NCBI GenBank assembly: GCA_020002185.1 | Contig: CM034541.1 | Coordinates: 55,188,567-55,252,566 of the forward strand | DNA length: 64,000 bases | Origin: Paraescarpia echinospica | Lineage: Eukaryota > Annelida > Polychaeta > Sabellida > Siboglinidae | Reading direction: 5' to 3' | Shown here: positions 49,121 through 61,789 of the stretch, piece by piece | How the letters are laid out: every line of letters starts with the position of its first letter | Position numbering within the stretch: the stretch's first letter is position 1 | Translations under genes and position numbers: made by a program | Notes under the pieces: model-generated | Told to the model about the DNA's origin: nothing | Databases searched by the model: none | Seen by the model: only the letters and a program-made list of their open reading frames with translations

Positions 49121-50996
49121 CAATGTCGTACCATTTCAAGACAACGACGACGGTCATATGAATAAGCTAATTAATAAAGAGGTGTCAAGTTAAAACAATA
49201 GGAAGATGAATATATTCCTGATGGAATAATTGCCAAAACAAAATTTATATTTTATTTGAAAAATGAATGTCTCAGGCGCACGGTCAAATTTATGGAATCT
49301 GTACCACTTTTGATAAAACGAAACGAAACCATGTAAAATGTTTACCAATTTTTTTTAAGGAGAAAAGAAAGACAAAGACCAAAGAAAATATATATAAGAT
49401 TGAGTTTATACACAGTATTATTAACAAAATAAATATTCAAATGTAACCTAAATGTTTCTGTTGCTGTCGTTAAAGGCGCAAACGCAGGGTTTCCTTATCG
49501 GATTCCCCAGAACACTCCCAAAGCAGCAGACAAAAATTAGAGACTATTCATATTACAAACACCCTTTTTATTAGAGAGGTAGGCGGGACTAACCGCAATT
49601 GCCTTTTGATGTTCGGCGGTTTCAGTTGATTCTCACTGTTAAATCAAGACCTAGGGCCAGTTTCACTGACCTTCGTAAAAGCTCACCAGTAAAGTTAAGC
49701 CCGATTTCGTTCTGCAAACATCTACACGGACAGAGAGACGCTCTTAGAATTGTTAATTTCTAAGGACTCCGCTACACCACTCTCTGTCCATCACAAACAC
49801 CCTGTTTTACTAAACTGTGCCCAATGCGTAGGTTGTCTATTTCTATGAAGACAATATTGCTCCATGGCTTATGTTATGGAGCACGTTAGTGAAACACATT
49901 TTTAAAAGTATCCTTAAATTAAACAACGTATTGTGTTAATTAATTAATTGTCCCTATGAATTTAATATCTCAGTGAAACTACCCCCAGATTCAGAGAGCT
50001 TCCTGCTAATAATACCCGCTTGGCATGAGACGATGATTCCAAGTAACGGACCAGACAACCTCGTTTTAATATCAGATACATGGTGCCATTTGAAGACACC
50101 GGGGATGGTCGTAAGTCGTAACCCGGTATACCGGTCTGGAAGTATGTTCCGGTCTGACAGGAAGTTCTGGTTCCGTTCTTCGTATTGCGCATGCGGGTGT
50201 ACATTCCAAAGGTTAGCGCCTACTTTCAATCTAACATCTATTATCTGGCGGTCGCTGACAGAAGGCCATCCTGTCACATTACGCATTGTCATTACCCACA
50301 CAGCACGCGTTCAGATCTTATCAGCAGCCAAGCTATAGGAGGTAAACCTATAATCAAGTGTAGTCGCACAGGCCTACTACACTTGCTGAAGCTTTTCCCT
50401 GCAAGAACGATGGAACCCGATGTCGTAGGGGGCTAGAGGCGACTGTTTAACAAGATTACCACCCAAAGCTACCATCTCATGGAGAGTGGACAAGGAAGTT
50501 ATAGATTTATTGAGTGTCAAACATGTGTTCTTTATGTATAATCCGCCCTTAGACGTCATCCATAAATGGGACGGAGGTCTGGGCAAACGTTACGTAACAA
50601 TTAAAAACGAAAACGTGTTAGTTCGTTTAGCTGTCAAAATCAGACTGATAGCAATAATTGCTATGTTATTTTATAATTAAAATGTTGTCTCTCTTAGAAT
50701 ATTGAGCCTATCAATAGGTATACCTATAACAGTAGTTCCCAATGGTTTCAATATAAGGACTTAATATTTATGAAGTGAGGCAACGTATGGTGAACGAGAT
50801 TGTAAAAATGCCGAAACCGCAGTAGGCATAGTTCGATTCGAATCCCGATCGACAGCCCGGCCCAACTATATATATATATATATATATATACACGCGGAAA
50901 TATCGCACCCGCCCTTCCACCATATCAATCATCACACCTATTAAACGTATATATATATATATATATATAGAGGTTTAAATCGGGTTTTTAACGCAC

Positions 50997-51044
50997 TTCA
51001 CACGGGCAATTTGCATATGTGAAAATCCACCATTCCCGTGTGAA
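50997..51044. repeat. 10-bp inverted repeat hairpin, copy 2
   Basis: TTCACACGGG and CCCGTGTGAA arms are identical to those at 35,745-35,792, with one loop difference (TTTGCATATG instead of TTTGCCTATG). Confidence 0.75.
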
Positions 51045-51237
51045 ATTCAAAAGTAAATACAAATTTTGAATATTCAATATTACCAAAAGATCAACATTTG
51101 ACATAACATCACATCAGTATATTTGTTTTACTTTTGGAATTTTAATACTTGAGGTTCCATCGACCACCTGACTCCCACTCTTGCAAAAAATAGTTTGTAT
51201 TAACTCTTTTAGGTATATAACCCCAAACACATGCTAT

Positions 51238-51790
51238 TGTGTGAGCAAACAGATGGAGGATTGCAGAACTGCTAGGCAGATGTCTTGTTATACATACATA
51301 CAACCAGCGAATGATGAACAGTTAGCAGCAAGTGTATAACAATTCAACATGTGTATGACAATTGTGATTACACTGGCCTGTGTGTTGGCAAACAAACAAA
51401 TCATTGCAGGACTGCCGAACACAAGTCTCGTCAGATGTCTTGCAGCTGACGTTGCCAAGATACAGACAACGAACAGTGAGCGATTAGCAGCAAGTATATG
51501 TCAGCGAACAATTAACAGCATGTGCATGGCATCTGTGAACACTCCAGCCAGTGTGTTGGCAAACAGACGGCACAATGGCACCACTGCTAGATGCCAGCAG
51601 TGATCTCTTCTCATACACGCCGCTGAAGTTGCCTCACAACCAGCTAATGATTAGTTTCTAGTGTATGACATATGTGATTACTAACGCCAGTGTGTTGGCA
51701 AACAGACGGTGGATGCCAGTAGATCTCTACTGATACGTGCCACTGAAGTTGCCTCACAACAAGTGAATGATTAGCAACCCGTGTATGACA
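51238..51790. repeat. Imperfect tandem repeat of ~140-170 bp, copy 2
   Basis: Counterpart of 35,965-36,550 with the same unit boundaries (GTGTTGGCAAACAGACGG). It differs by a 2-bp loss in the last unit (CCAGTAGATCTC instead of CCAGTAGTGATCTC). Confidence 0.72.
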
Positions 51791-51898
51791 ACTGTGAAGG
51801 ACTGTTTAGTGATTTTTCAGAAGATTATAATTATTACTATAATTTTAAAATAATTCTGTGTGTGCTCCGTTTCCCCAAAGACAACCCCTAAAAACAAA

Positions 51899-52127
51899 AC
51901 GGGGGAAGGATGTGGAAGGACGTAAATATGTTGAGTATTATATTTTTGTGTATCTTGTGTATATTGTTAATGTATGTTATCTTAGTTCTTAATCGCCAGG
52001 TGGCAGAACCGCTGTAGCCACAGGTTGGTAGGTGCTGCCACCGACTGGTTCTGTCTTGTATGATGACTTTGATTGAGAGTTGGAACTATAAAGACGTATC
52101 GTTGTTATACTCCGTGTTCAGAGTCCA
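51899..52127 (+). mobile_element. Possible LTR with polypurine tract, copy 2
   Basis: The same ACGGGGGAAGGA-TGTGG start and GAGTCCA end as at 36,641-36,869, with no visible difference over the core. The same reservations apply. Confidence 0.33.
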
Positions 52128-54025
52128 TTATGTTTGTAATTCGTCGTCTAGATGATCCCATGGGAGTTTGAGGTAACCACGTGATGGTAGGCTTTACAGA
52201 CTTCCACAAAGGCTTATCACTGACAGACAACATTTCAAATGACTATCGTCCTGACAGCATCTTTCTCTGCGTCCATAAATTCGCGCATTTTATTGGCTTT
52301 AATGTCAGCGTTGACGCGCGTTCCGTCTGCTTTTTAAACCAGACTCATTTTCGTGAAAGGTCACGACCGTTGTTGACCGAGAGGTGACGAGCGTCCATTA
52401 GGCGCTACCCGGCGAGACCGCGGCCCCGGGGTGGGTTCAACGCCCGGCTAGTCCTTCCCTAGAACGCAACCGACGCGTCGCGAGTTATCTTTGGCTCGGC
52501 CAATCTAGTTCGCGGATGTCAACAAATACACAGAACATTACACAAGGATTGTTCCTGAAAATATATGCGTTATATGGCCTACATACACGCACGCCCACAC
52601 GCATGCGCACAATCTTATTACATGTACACGTTTATACATATAACATAAAAACACGTACTTTTTAGTTTTATCGGACTTTACAACACTTAATACAAGGAAG
52701 TATTAAATACAATAAACCAGTAGAGACCGCTTTACTGAAATAAAAGTAAAAGAATTAATTATGTTTGAAGGCGAAATATATAATAATAATAATATTGTAT
52801 TGAGATTGGAATATTCAGAGATTTGTTTGCATCTTGGTTAAACCAAATCCGATAAAACCATGAAATTGGCCCAAAGAATAGACCTATACCAACCACACGC
52901 AGGACCTAGATGAGAAATGTTAATTGGCGGACTGTTTAATGTACCAGAATACTGCTACAATTTTCAGACAACGGTGATAATAGTAACCTCGTTTTACTAC
53001 ATATTGGCCACGTTCGCAGACTTGAGACGGATAACGGACAGTTTTGCGGTATACCGCTTACTCGGGGTCACACCCGGCTTAACCATGACCTTTTTTTTCG
53101 CTGCTGAATTTCGCAATTGTTTGCTTGGCTGGTATTCAGGCTACGCAAATAGTATTATTAGACCTGACATTTCTTATACATGTTACTCAGTTAAAGGAAT
53201 ATCCCAAATTTATAGTTTTCCTTGTCTCATTTCAAAGGTAATTCATGCGAAGATGCTAACGTATGTATATATACTGCTACTGTAGATCTACCTAGAGGCA
53301 CAGCGTTTAGGTCTACTACTTACTAACTCGTCTGTGCGGTTTGTGTTAAATTTTGGTTACCAACAGTAACTACCAAAGTCATTGTTTTCAACCATGCTAT
53401 TAAACGCAGGTTCATTTTTTTATTAAACCGTGTAGTGTACGCTCGTGTTTTCCCCACATTCAAAACAACCAATTCAGCGAACATGTTTTTAATAATTACT
53501 AGTTCTACCCTGGATGTTAATAATTACTAGTACTACCCTGGATGATTTCGGGGAGTAGAACACATATTGCAGTGTATTTTTAAAGTCACTGTTACTTGAG
53601 TTGAGCAACACGTTGCATACCTTGTGGAAAGTAATTGTCGTCACCATATTTATAACAAACTTTGTAATTAACAGTCGATACAGGATTGTGTTGCTATGCG
53701 TGAGCACGGTGCTGCTAACTAGGCTGTCGTGCCTCCAAAGCAAAGCTTTAGGTTGACTCTGAAATCGCCCCAAATATCAACCAACAGTAAATGTTAATGT
53801 TTGAACTGTATAATATACCAGACCTTTGCTACAATTTCAAGACAACGGTAACCTGGTTTTACTACATCTCGGCCGAGTTCGCAGACTTGCGACCGATACC
53901 GGACAGTATTGCTGCAAACCGCCCACTCGGGGTCACATCCGTTTTAGCCGCGGCATTTTCTTGCCAGTTCGCGCGACTGAATATATGCTAACCGAAATAT
54001 ATATAATTTATATATACATAACTAT

Positions 54026-54106
54026 TTGTATGTATGTATGTATGTATGTACGTACGTACGTACGTACGTACGTACATATGTATATATATATACACACACA
54101 CGCACG

Positions 54107-54190
<84 letters not shown>
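54026..54190. repeat. Compound GTAT/GTAC and long CA microsatellite
   Basis: Tetranucleotide GTAT and GTAC runs are followed by a TA run and then about 75 bp of uninterrupted CACACA. The counterpart at 38,770-38,871 has the same order but a much shorter CA tract. The template switch between duplicated blocks lies just downstream. Confidence 0.95.
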
Positions 54191-54193
<3 letters not shown>

Positions 54194-56419
54194 AGACATA
54201 ATATTTGAGCAGACAAAAATTAACAAATATTAGACGCCGCAATTGTTTTGCTATGCGCCGAAACAGTCGTGTAGGCCTATCGCCAACGGGTTTCAATCGC
54301 TTTCGAAACTATTCAGACGTCTAATCGGCCGATTTTGCGTTATGTTGCTAAGTTAGCGTTGTAATTTTTGTTTTACATATTGTTTTTGTTCATACGAAAA
54401 GTAATTAAAAATCTGCGGATTACGATCGGGCGCACATTGTCTTCGGTACAGTTGTAGAGTAGGCCTCCTAGGTATACAAAACGAAAAAAATAGGGTAGAC
54501 TAGGGCAGCGCTGACATAAATCGTATAACCATTCAGAAAGCTCAGCAACACCAGACATATGTAATTAGAACAATGTGCAATGTCATTCTGTTTGATCTAA
54601 TAGTTCGCCAATAGTCAAACTAGTGCAACTCATTGTACAGCGGTGCAAATCACGAAATAAATATGTGACATAATAATAATATTATGATCATTAAACTTGC
54701 ATATCAGACAATAAAACATTGGGAAAATAGATAGTGTTTTACATACATCGTGTTAAAACACATATTGTAATGTGGGTAAGACAGCCCCCTACTGTCTTCC
54801 TATGTACATATACAGGGTCAGCAGGTTACATATTTATGACACGTGATGTGTACTCTGTAAAACAATAAGTTTTTTATGGTAACGCTGCACAATACAATTA
54901 AAATATGCTAGCATGCATGCCATAGTTATGACGAAATATTTAGAAATCTAATAGTTGTGATGCTTTAATTAAGAAACAATAGGCCCCATACACACGGTGC
55001 AAATTATATATTATATAATTTAAATTTAACAACTGGAATAGCTGAATACATTGCTATTTGTAACATTACTATATCCGTTCATCGTATAATTACCTACTGG
55101 GAACTTCAACGGAATTTGCATGCATGGACGTGGACCAATTACAGGCAATAGCGGCTCCTTGGTAAAAAAACGACCTTCACAAGCCACCTTCTTTGCATTC
55201 GTTAGTATATTTGAGAATGCGTTTATCAGTCAAAAGTCACCCTACTGGAGCTAAACAGCTTAAACACACACTGAGTGCTATTTTGAGTGAGAAAGGTAAC
55301 GTAATGATGAACCGACCTTAATTCCAGACCTGCGATACCATTTCAAGACAACGACGATGATCATAACCTGGTTTTACTACAACAAGGCCGAGTTCGCGGA
55401 CCGGTGTGACGATTAACGGACAGTCATTGCTCTAGTGCGCCTAGATGCTGGAAACATACTTGATCAACGATACAAGGACGATATAATAGGATCAGGCGAG
55501 GTATAGTATAGAGTAAATACAAAATACAATAAACATTACACCAAATACAGTAACAGTGGTAGGTAACTCTACATACATTATATTGAATTTTGTATATTAA
55601 GTTATAATAAATACACCTGTATACGTGATGAAATGCATATTATTATCATATGTATGTTTAATCAATGCATAAGCTAATTAGTAAAGATGTGTCAAGTTAA
55701 AGCAATAGGAAGAAGAATATGTTCATGGTGAAATAATTGGAAAAACTAAATTTACATTTTATTGACAAAATGAATGTTTCAGGTGCACGGTCCACTTTAT
55801 GGAATATGTACCACTTTTAATAAAACGATACGAAACCATGTAAAATGTTTACCGATTTTTCTAGTAAGGAGATTATCTCGAAAAGAAGACATAGTAGGAT
55901 AGAGGATAGGATAGACACAATATTATTAACCAAATAAATATTCAGTTGTACCTTAAATGTGTTCTGTCACTGTCATTAAAGGCGCAAACGCTGGATTTCC
56001 TTGTCGGATTCACCAGAACACCCCCAAAGCAGCAGATGTAATTTAATTTAAAAAACAATGACAGGTTTCAGTTGATTCTCACTGTTAAATCAAGATCTAG
56101 GGTCAGTACCACTGACCTTCGTAAAAGCTCACCAGTAAAGATAAGCTCGATTTCGTTCTGCAAACATCTACACGGTCAGAGAGACGCTCCTAGAATTGTT
56201 AATTTCTAAGGACACCGCTACACCACTCTCTGTCCATCACAAACACCCTGTTTTGGAAAACTGTTCCCAATGCGTAGGTTATCGATTTCTATGAAGAAAA
56301 AAAAGTATTGCTCCATGACTAATGTTATTGAGTACATTAATGAAACACATTAAAAGTCTCCTTAAATCAAACAACGTATTCTGTTAATTAATTAATTGTC
56401 CCTGTGAGTTTAATATCAG

Positions 56420-56748
56420 CTTATGTTTTTAATTATCCTCTTTGTGCCGTGTGGCACATATGGCTCGCCAAGATCTCGCCAGACCCCTCTGTCTTGGGCT
56501 TTCCTTGCTGCTGTGCCCCAGGACAGGCCGGCAGTCTTCAGTTCTTCTTCACTTGTTCGTCTTCAAGTTGTTTTCGGTCTACCTCTTTTCCTATTTCCTT
56601 CTGGCGTCAAAGTCAATGCTGCCGTTGCTGGAATGTCGCTGCTCATCCTGTAGACATGTCCGAGCCACGTCTACCTCCTCTTTTTCAGGGTGAGGCAGAT
56701 AAATTTTTGATTTCTTTTTTGGTGGAGATGGTCTCGGGCCAGATGAGC
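56420..56748 (-). pseudogene. 5'-truncated LINE ORF2 C-terminal fragment, copy 2
   Basis: Duplicate of 27,374-27,702 with the same GRPKTT and GLTW landmarks on the minus strand and independent point changes. The left flanking TTAATATCAG is intact; the right one has drifted to ATAATATATAAG. Confidence 0.75.
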
Positions 56749-58145
56749 ATAATATATAAGTGAAACTACCCCCAGATTCAACGAACTTCCTGTTAATCAT
56801 AGCACGGTGGAAAGAGACGATGATTCCAGGTAAATTAAATGTATTTGTATTAAATGTATTTGTGGCATTGCATGTCGTAAGTTTTATTGACGTAATGCAC
56901 TGAACGTAAGTGTGAGATTGATTAAACATGTAAATGTGAGAACAGTTTGAGATAGACATCTTGTAGTTTGGTATATAGTAAAAATAACATAAAACAAGAA
57001 TGATTTGCATAATGAATGCAAGAAGACCTTGTCACGGGAGATGTGTAGAGCATACAGTATTACAGCGGTTTTACAAGCCACATTTACCTGAGTATCCGTA
57101 GTAACATACTAATGCATTTGACAGCAACAGAATGAATACATGCATTAAGATAACTTCAGTGACAAGCTAAAGTTTTGTTTTTATAAAGAACAGCAGTAAA
57201 ACGTAGTGCAATAGTGCACGGTTAAGCATTTTGCTTCATTATCCATTTTTACTGTGATATGATAAGATTTATAATCGCACACATACATATACATACTTGA
57301 AAGTTATTTCTATGTATATATAGTAATATAACTACAGGTTTACATTGCACAAAAAACAAAGATTCTGTGAAGAAGCTACAGATTTACATCGTGTGCAATA
57401 ACTAACACAATGCTGTCATTTCAGATTTATACATCATATTTGTCAATCCATTTTACTGACAATAAAAAAGAGAAAATTATTAAATTATATATATTAAATA
57501 CAGGACCAGACAACCTCGTTTTAATAGCATATGCATGTTGGCCCATGTCGTAACCCGGTTTTACTACAAATCGGCCGATATTGGCGGTCAGTGAGACCAT
57601 TCCCGGACAGTATTGCCGTAGTCCACCTAAATGTTGGAAATCGATTAGGTTAGTGGCACAGAAGCGAGATAGGCGGTGACGCAAACTTACGTTGGTCGCA
57701 AAATAGTTCACATCAACGCTAAGGTGAACATATTCCTGCCGTTCATATATAGTATAATTTATAATTGTACTGGATTCGTTGAATTAATGAAACTAATAAC
57801 GTATATTATTAAATATCATAACGGATTCTGAAATATATTGTGCAACTAAAGATACGATAACAGAACAATGTGTCGGCGTTATTCAGGCAGTTGGCGTATT
57901 TATGATAAAAATAAGTTACGATGACGGAAAATTCCATCAAGCGTGACAATTAACTGGAAATTATGAAAGGCATTTACGTCTTCCTTCAAAATAAAATAGA
58001 ACTATTTGATTCCGGCTTTTTGCATTATACTCTACGTTTCGTTCCCGTGTTGTCCCCGTTTGAACTACAAGAAGGTTCAAAGAATACAAACGGATTTTCT
58101 TCTTCAACATTAGCTGTTTTCTGTATTATTATATATAATAACCAT

Positions 58146-58218
58146 TGTAAAGCGCCCAGAACAATTATTTGGATGGGGCGCTATATAAGAAATAAATTAT
58201 TAGTAGTATTATTATAAC
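58146..58218 (+). mobile_element. L2/CR1-type LINE or SINE 3' tail, copy 2
   Basis: Duplicate of 29,100-29,172: GTAAAGCGCCCAG, GGGGCGCTATATAAG and the ATTATTAGTAGTATTATTAT tail, essentially unchanged. Confidence 0.58.
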
Positions 58219-60275
58219 GGAGACTGAACTATATTGTAAAACTAAAAATACGATAACAAAACATTGTGTCGGCGTTATTCAGGCAACACGCACACACACA
58301 CACACACGCACGCACGCGCACGCATACCACGTGATGCTGAATAAGTCTACACTTCAGCTAACTGGAAACCGTGCACTGGTTTACTCCCGGGTATAAACTA
58401 TAACAAACCTAATCATTGAACCGCCCACCGAAACTAAAAAGCCTCAACTTCCGATATGAATTTTTAATACCTAGATCCTTAATACCAAGAACTGGTGGGT
58501 CTGTGTTTATTCCTGCAATTTGCGCGTCGTCCCAATATAATAGTGAATACGTATGCCGCGTGCCCACTAGCCCACGCCTTCCGGTGATTTCGTGACCTCC
58601 AGAGGAACGGGATGGGCAACACGGCCGCAGGTGGGCCTCGGAGTGACCTCGGATTGGCCCACTTACCCAATTAACAGACATTGATACCATTTGAAGACAC
58701 ATATTGAGACAATAGCCTAGTTATGTGCCCAATTTTTGAATCTGGTAGCGGACATTACGCGCTGGTCACTCCTAAACGTTGGAAGTAATTGAGTGTGATA
58801 CTGGAAATACGACACTCTTATGGCAGGTCACGTTGACCCCTACAAACGGTGCCCTGTTAACCACATAGAATGCATAACGGGTGCAAAGATGTATACCTAC
58901 ACGCTTGACTGGTTATACAGTTGACAACGATTCTTAAATCTCAAAATAACTGTCTAATATCTGTTAGTGTTAGGAATATTAGCGACATCAGTATACAGAA
59001 AGGCGTATAGATACAACAAGACATTATGCAAATAAATGTATTGTTATGCCTATATACTAAGTACACGTTTTTGTCTCAGAGTTGCGCAGAACTTACACCA
59101 GTCCTTTAAAATACAAATCATAACTATTTACCTGATATTTCTTGGGAGCTGTGACCGTTGGTAACGTTTGTGTTCATTGTTGCAATAAATGTTTGCCGCA
59201 AAACAATGTATACTTATCAACGTCAGTGCATTACAAGAAAACCGGATATATTTCCAATTTTATAACGCGACCAGTCGCATGTAGGGCCTTGAATATCGAA
59301 CGACTTGATAAAGCAATGTTGGTGACGGCTTGGTATATTCCGTAGATTCGATGGTATGAATATTTCGACATTCTGGATAACTGATTTTCTAGTTACAAAT
59401 CGAAGCAAATAACATATGCCCTAGAGTGAGGATAATTGACACAGCGAACAAATATCTTCATCGCGACTAGACTGACTATGTCGATAGCAAAATCGCACCA
59501 ATCTCTAAAATGTAATAAATTAACTCGCGATATCGCGTCGGTGAATACACCAGCCGCATCAAATGACTTCGTAAATTTGACCCGATATTTAAGACGTGTG
59601 ATTACGTTGATGTCCACTAAAATAACAATTATTATTTATGTAGTTATTGTACAGATTCCAGGACGAACGCCGACCGGCTGGGAAGGTGAAAACGATATAC
59701 ACCGCGAAGATTGCCGTTCCATCTAACAGACATCGCACCTATTAATGTGTTTACGACCGAGCAGCGATGGAAATGTCTGCGTGGTCGCCTCGCGTGCCCA
59801 GAAGTCGGTTATGCTCCCTCGCGACAACTACTGACGCTCCGTGACCACAGTTGACTTGCGATGTCCTTACGAAGAGCCGCGCAGCGAGTTTGTTCAGGTT
59901 GTGACGAGTTCAACGACTCTCAGTGCGCTCGGGTCAGGATGGGTCACGCGAGTTTGTTTCGGGTTCAATCGGAGGTAACCCGAGGTACTTGTGAGAACAC
60001 GCGGTCTGGCTATTGATAGGTCAGTTCCGGTCCCGGATCGATCGTAAACACTCATAATTTGATTTAGTGTTACGTCCAATGTCTATAGTACGGCGGGGTG
60101 TTAGTAAACAAGGTTGAACCAAGGTCTAAATAAACCGGAGCACCAAATATAGCTCACTCAAACTGAATTAAATGTTGCGCAACCTAGAAATGGTCAACAA
60201 AGGCGTATGTGTTAAAATATGCATGCGGGCGGACAAGGAGGCATTTAGCTTATCGAGATTACATTACTTTCCACC

Positions 60276-60441
60276 CTACGTATACCCCGCCCTCCCCAGA
60301 TAGCTGTCAATTTTATTTTTGAACATATCCACATCGGTAGCATTAACCCAATCATCAGATAATTCGTTCCAGTCATTTATTGTCCTCTGAGAGAATGAAT
60401 ATGTTCTCACATCTAACCTACACTGTTCTTTGACTAATGCC
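60276..60441 (-). pseudogene. CR1/L2-like LINE tail, copy 3, cut by a breakpoint
   Basis: The third copy of the fragment retains SFSQRTINDWNELSDDW and MFKNKIDSYL. It is cut at 60,441, so the upstream RGH segment is replaced by unrelated sequence that happens to remain open for another 13 codons. Confidence 0.75.
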
Positions 60442-60499
60442 AGTAGTATAGAGGACCTGAATGTCCCCGTGCACGTCACCTTTGGTGACCTATGGTCAA

Positions 60500-60640
60500 A
60501 ACTTTACTAATAAAAAACGTTTTAATGACCCCTAAACGTTTTCGGGAACCTACTTATAAAAACAGATCAAAGGCTTTTTTGACACTAAACGTTTTCGGGA
60601 ACCTACTTATATAAAACGTGATTGATTACCCCCTCTAAGT
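60500..60640. repeat. Direct repeat of a ~26-bp segment
   Basis: CTAAACGTTTTCGGGAACC followed by TACTTATA occurs at about 60,532 and again at about 60,586, about 54 bp apart, within an AT-rich spacer after the duplication breakpoint. Confidence 0.8.
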
Positions 60641-60825
60641 ACATTTGAGCTGCCACCTAGCGGTGAGTGTGGAGACCATTTTGTTTGTTCCCTAGCGACC
60701 AACGCCGTACCTAGGGCGTGCTGACGTAAGCACTATATGACGCGACTATATAACCACGATAAAACCACTGTGTGCAGATCCCCCCGTCAGCCCTATGTGA
60801 ATGCCCCACTGTAACTTATGTTGAC

Positions 60826-60855
60826 AGCAGCAAAAAGCGCTGCTGCTGCTGGAGT
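60826..60855. repeat. CAG/CTG hairpin
   Basis: ACAGCAGCAAAAAGC followed by GCTGCTGCTGCTGG forms a short stem-loop. A related CAG run at 61,501-61,531 sits in the same context, before GGAGTGGACTATGACC, but is expanded and no longer self-complementary. Confidence 0.75.
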
Positions 60856-61300
60856 GGACTATGACCCTTCCTAGCGATCAACGTCGTACCTAGTGTGTGC
60901 TGACATAAGCAATAATGCGTTTATTGCGCGGCTATATAACCGCGATAAAACCACTGCATAAACGTTGGCGACGGTTTAGCTCTCCTAGGAGCGCATGTGA
61001 GCGCAGAGACAATTTTAGTTGTGTCCTTAGCGATCAACGCCGTACCTAGTCAACGTGCTGACCTAAGCACTATATGAGAGTGTTCGACTAGGGATCGAAC
61101 GATTCCTGGTCCGAGTCCGTTCGTCGGCACTTTTTAGATTCGTAGCGGTGGTCCATTAGAGGTGCCACCTAGCGGTGAGCACAGAGATAATTTTAGTTTG
61201 TTTCCTAGTGATCAACGTCGTACCTAGTGTGTGCTGACATAAGCAATAATGCGTTTATTGCGCGGCTATATAACCGCGATAAAACCACTGCATAAACGTT

Positions 61301-61379
61301 GGCGACGGTTTAGCTCTCCTAGGAGCGCATTCGACTAGGGATCGAAAGATTTCGGGTTCGAATCCAGTCGCCACTTTTT
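61301..61379 (+). other. tRNA-like sequence with oligo-T end (pseudo-tRNA or SINE head)
   Basis: GGCGAC at 61,301 can pair with GTCGCC at 61,367-61,372, 72 nt in all, a tRNA-like span. The order is an A-box-like TAGCTCTCCTAGGAGC; a perfect anticodon-type stem TTCGA/TCGAA around the 7-nt loop CTAGGGA (AGG would read proline); a B-box GGGTTCGAATCC; then ACTTTTT, a pol III-type terminator. The T stem is poor and the D region is too long if the T stem is enforced, so a functional tRNA is unlikely. A TATATAA lies about 32 bp upstream. A decayed 3' half recurs at 61,082-61,132 and a 5' half at 60,966-60,995. Confidence 0.5.
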
Positions 61380-61498
61380 AGAGCGCGTGCTGACATAAGC
61401 ACTATATGACGCGGCTATATAACCGCGATAAAACCACTGTGTGCAGACTTATGTGGATGCCCCACTGTACCCTATGTTAGCAGCAGCACGATAAGCGA

Positions 61499-61532
61499 CC
61501 GGCACTGCAGCAGCAGCAGCAGCAGCAGGAGT
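61499..61532. repeat. CAG trinucleotide run
   Basis: A short run of about eight CAG units lies between a GACCGGCACTG segment and GGAGTGGACTATGACC. Confidence 0.95.
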
Positions 61533-61574
61533 GGACTATGACCCCCGGCGCGGCAGCATAGCTGGCTGTGTGTT

Positions 61575-61672
61575 ATAAATCTAGCAGTGCGATCAAAACG
61601 AAACCAATGCATTGTGCGTTTAAATAAATAAATAAATCTAGTGGTACGATCAAATCGAAACCAATGCATAAA
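61575..61672. repeat. Direct repeat with GATCAAAACGAAACCAATGC
   Basis: A segment with TAAATCTAGYRGTRCGATC and CGAAACCAATGCAT occurs at about 61,578-61,612 and 61,634-61,671, separated by a short AAATAAAT run. Confidence 0.85.
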
Positions 61673-61789
61673 TACGCTAACGTTCAGTGGGTGGCGCTGT
61701 ACGTAGGGTGTTTATGCAGTGGATACAGACGAGTGGAAACGTGAGTAGTAGAGATGACTGCAGTATGTATTGACTGCTAAAATGATATA

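Larger units (their letters stand above)
45668..54350. repeat. Segmental duplication A, copy 2 (~8.7 kb)
   Basis: A near-identical counterpart of 30,235 to about 39,000, including the LINE tail, hAT-like element, MITE, hairpin, tandem repeats, LTR-like segment and P/Q segments in the same order. At about 54,240-54,370 the best match changes from the 38.5-39.0-kb member to the 25.2-25.3-kb member. Spacer DNA not listed separately has nothing recognisable. Confidence 0.9.
54360..60441. repeat. Segmental duplication B, copy 2 (~6.1 kb)
   Basis: Near-identical to 25,310-31,389, including the LINE tail (56,420-56,748), the L2-type tail (58,146-58,218) and the CR1/L2 fragment. The homology ends abruptly at 60,441, inside the CR1/L2 fragment, where AATGCC is followed by the unrelated AGTAGTATAGAGGACC. 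No intact gene is present. Confidence 0.9.
60640..61460. repeat. TATA-bearing complex repeat, five unequal units
   Basis: Units are built from up to four modules in order: CACCTAGCGGTGAG; CTAGCGATCAACGYCGTACC; GTGCTGACATAAGC; CGCGGCTATATAACCGCG then GATAAAACCACTG. Units begin at about 60,650, 60,868, 60,990, 61,162 and 61,382, and some are truncated. The palindrome CGCGG-CTATATAA-CCGCG at 60,927-60,944, 61,261-61,278 and 61,410-61,427 places a TATA-like box in a hairpin loop. The version at 60,741-60,758 has decayed arms. Two units run on into a tRNA-like start (GGCGACGGTTTAGCTC). Confidence 0.8.

Noticed and set aside
61301..61374. A functional proline tRNA gene (AGG anticodon).
   Set aside because: The anticodon stem is perfect, but the T stem has two mismatches and the D region does not fit when acceptor and T arms are both enforced. 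It is listed as tRNA-like only.
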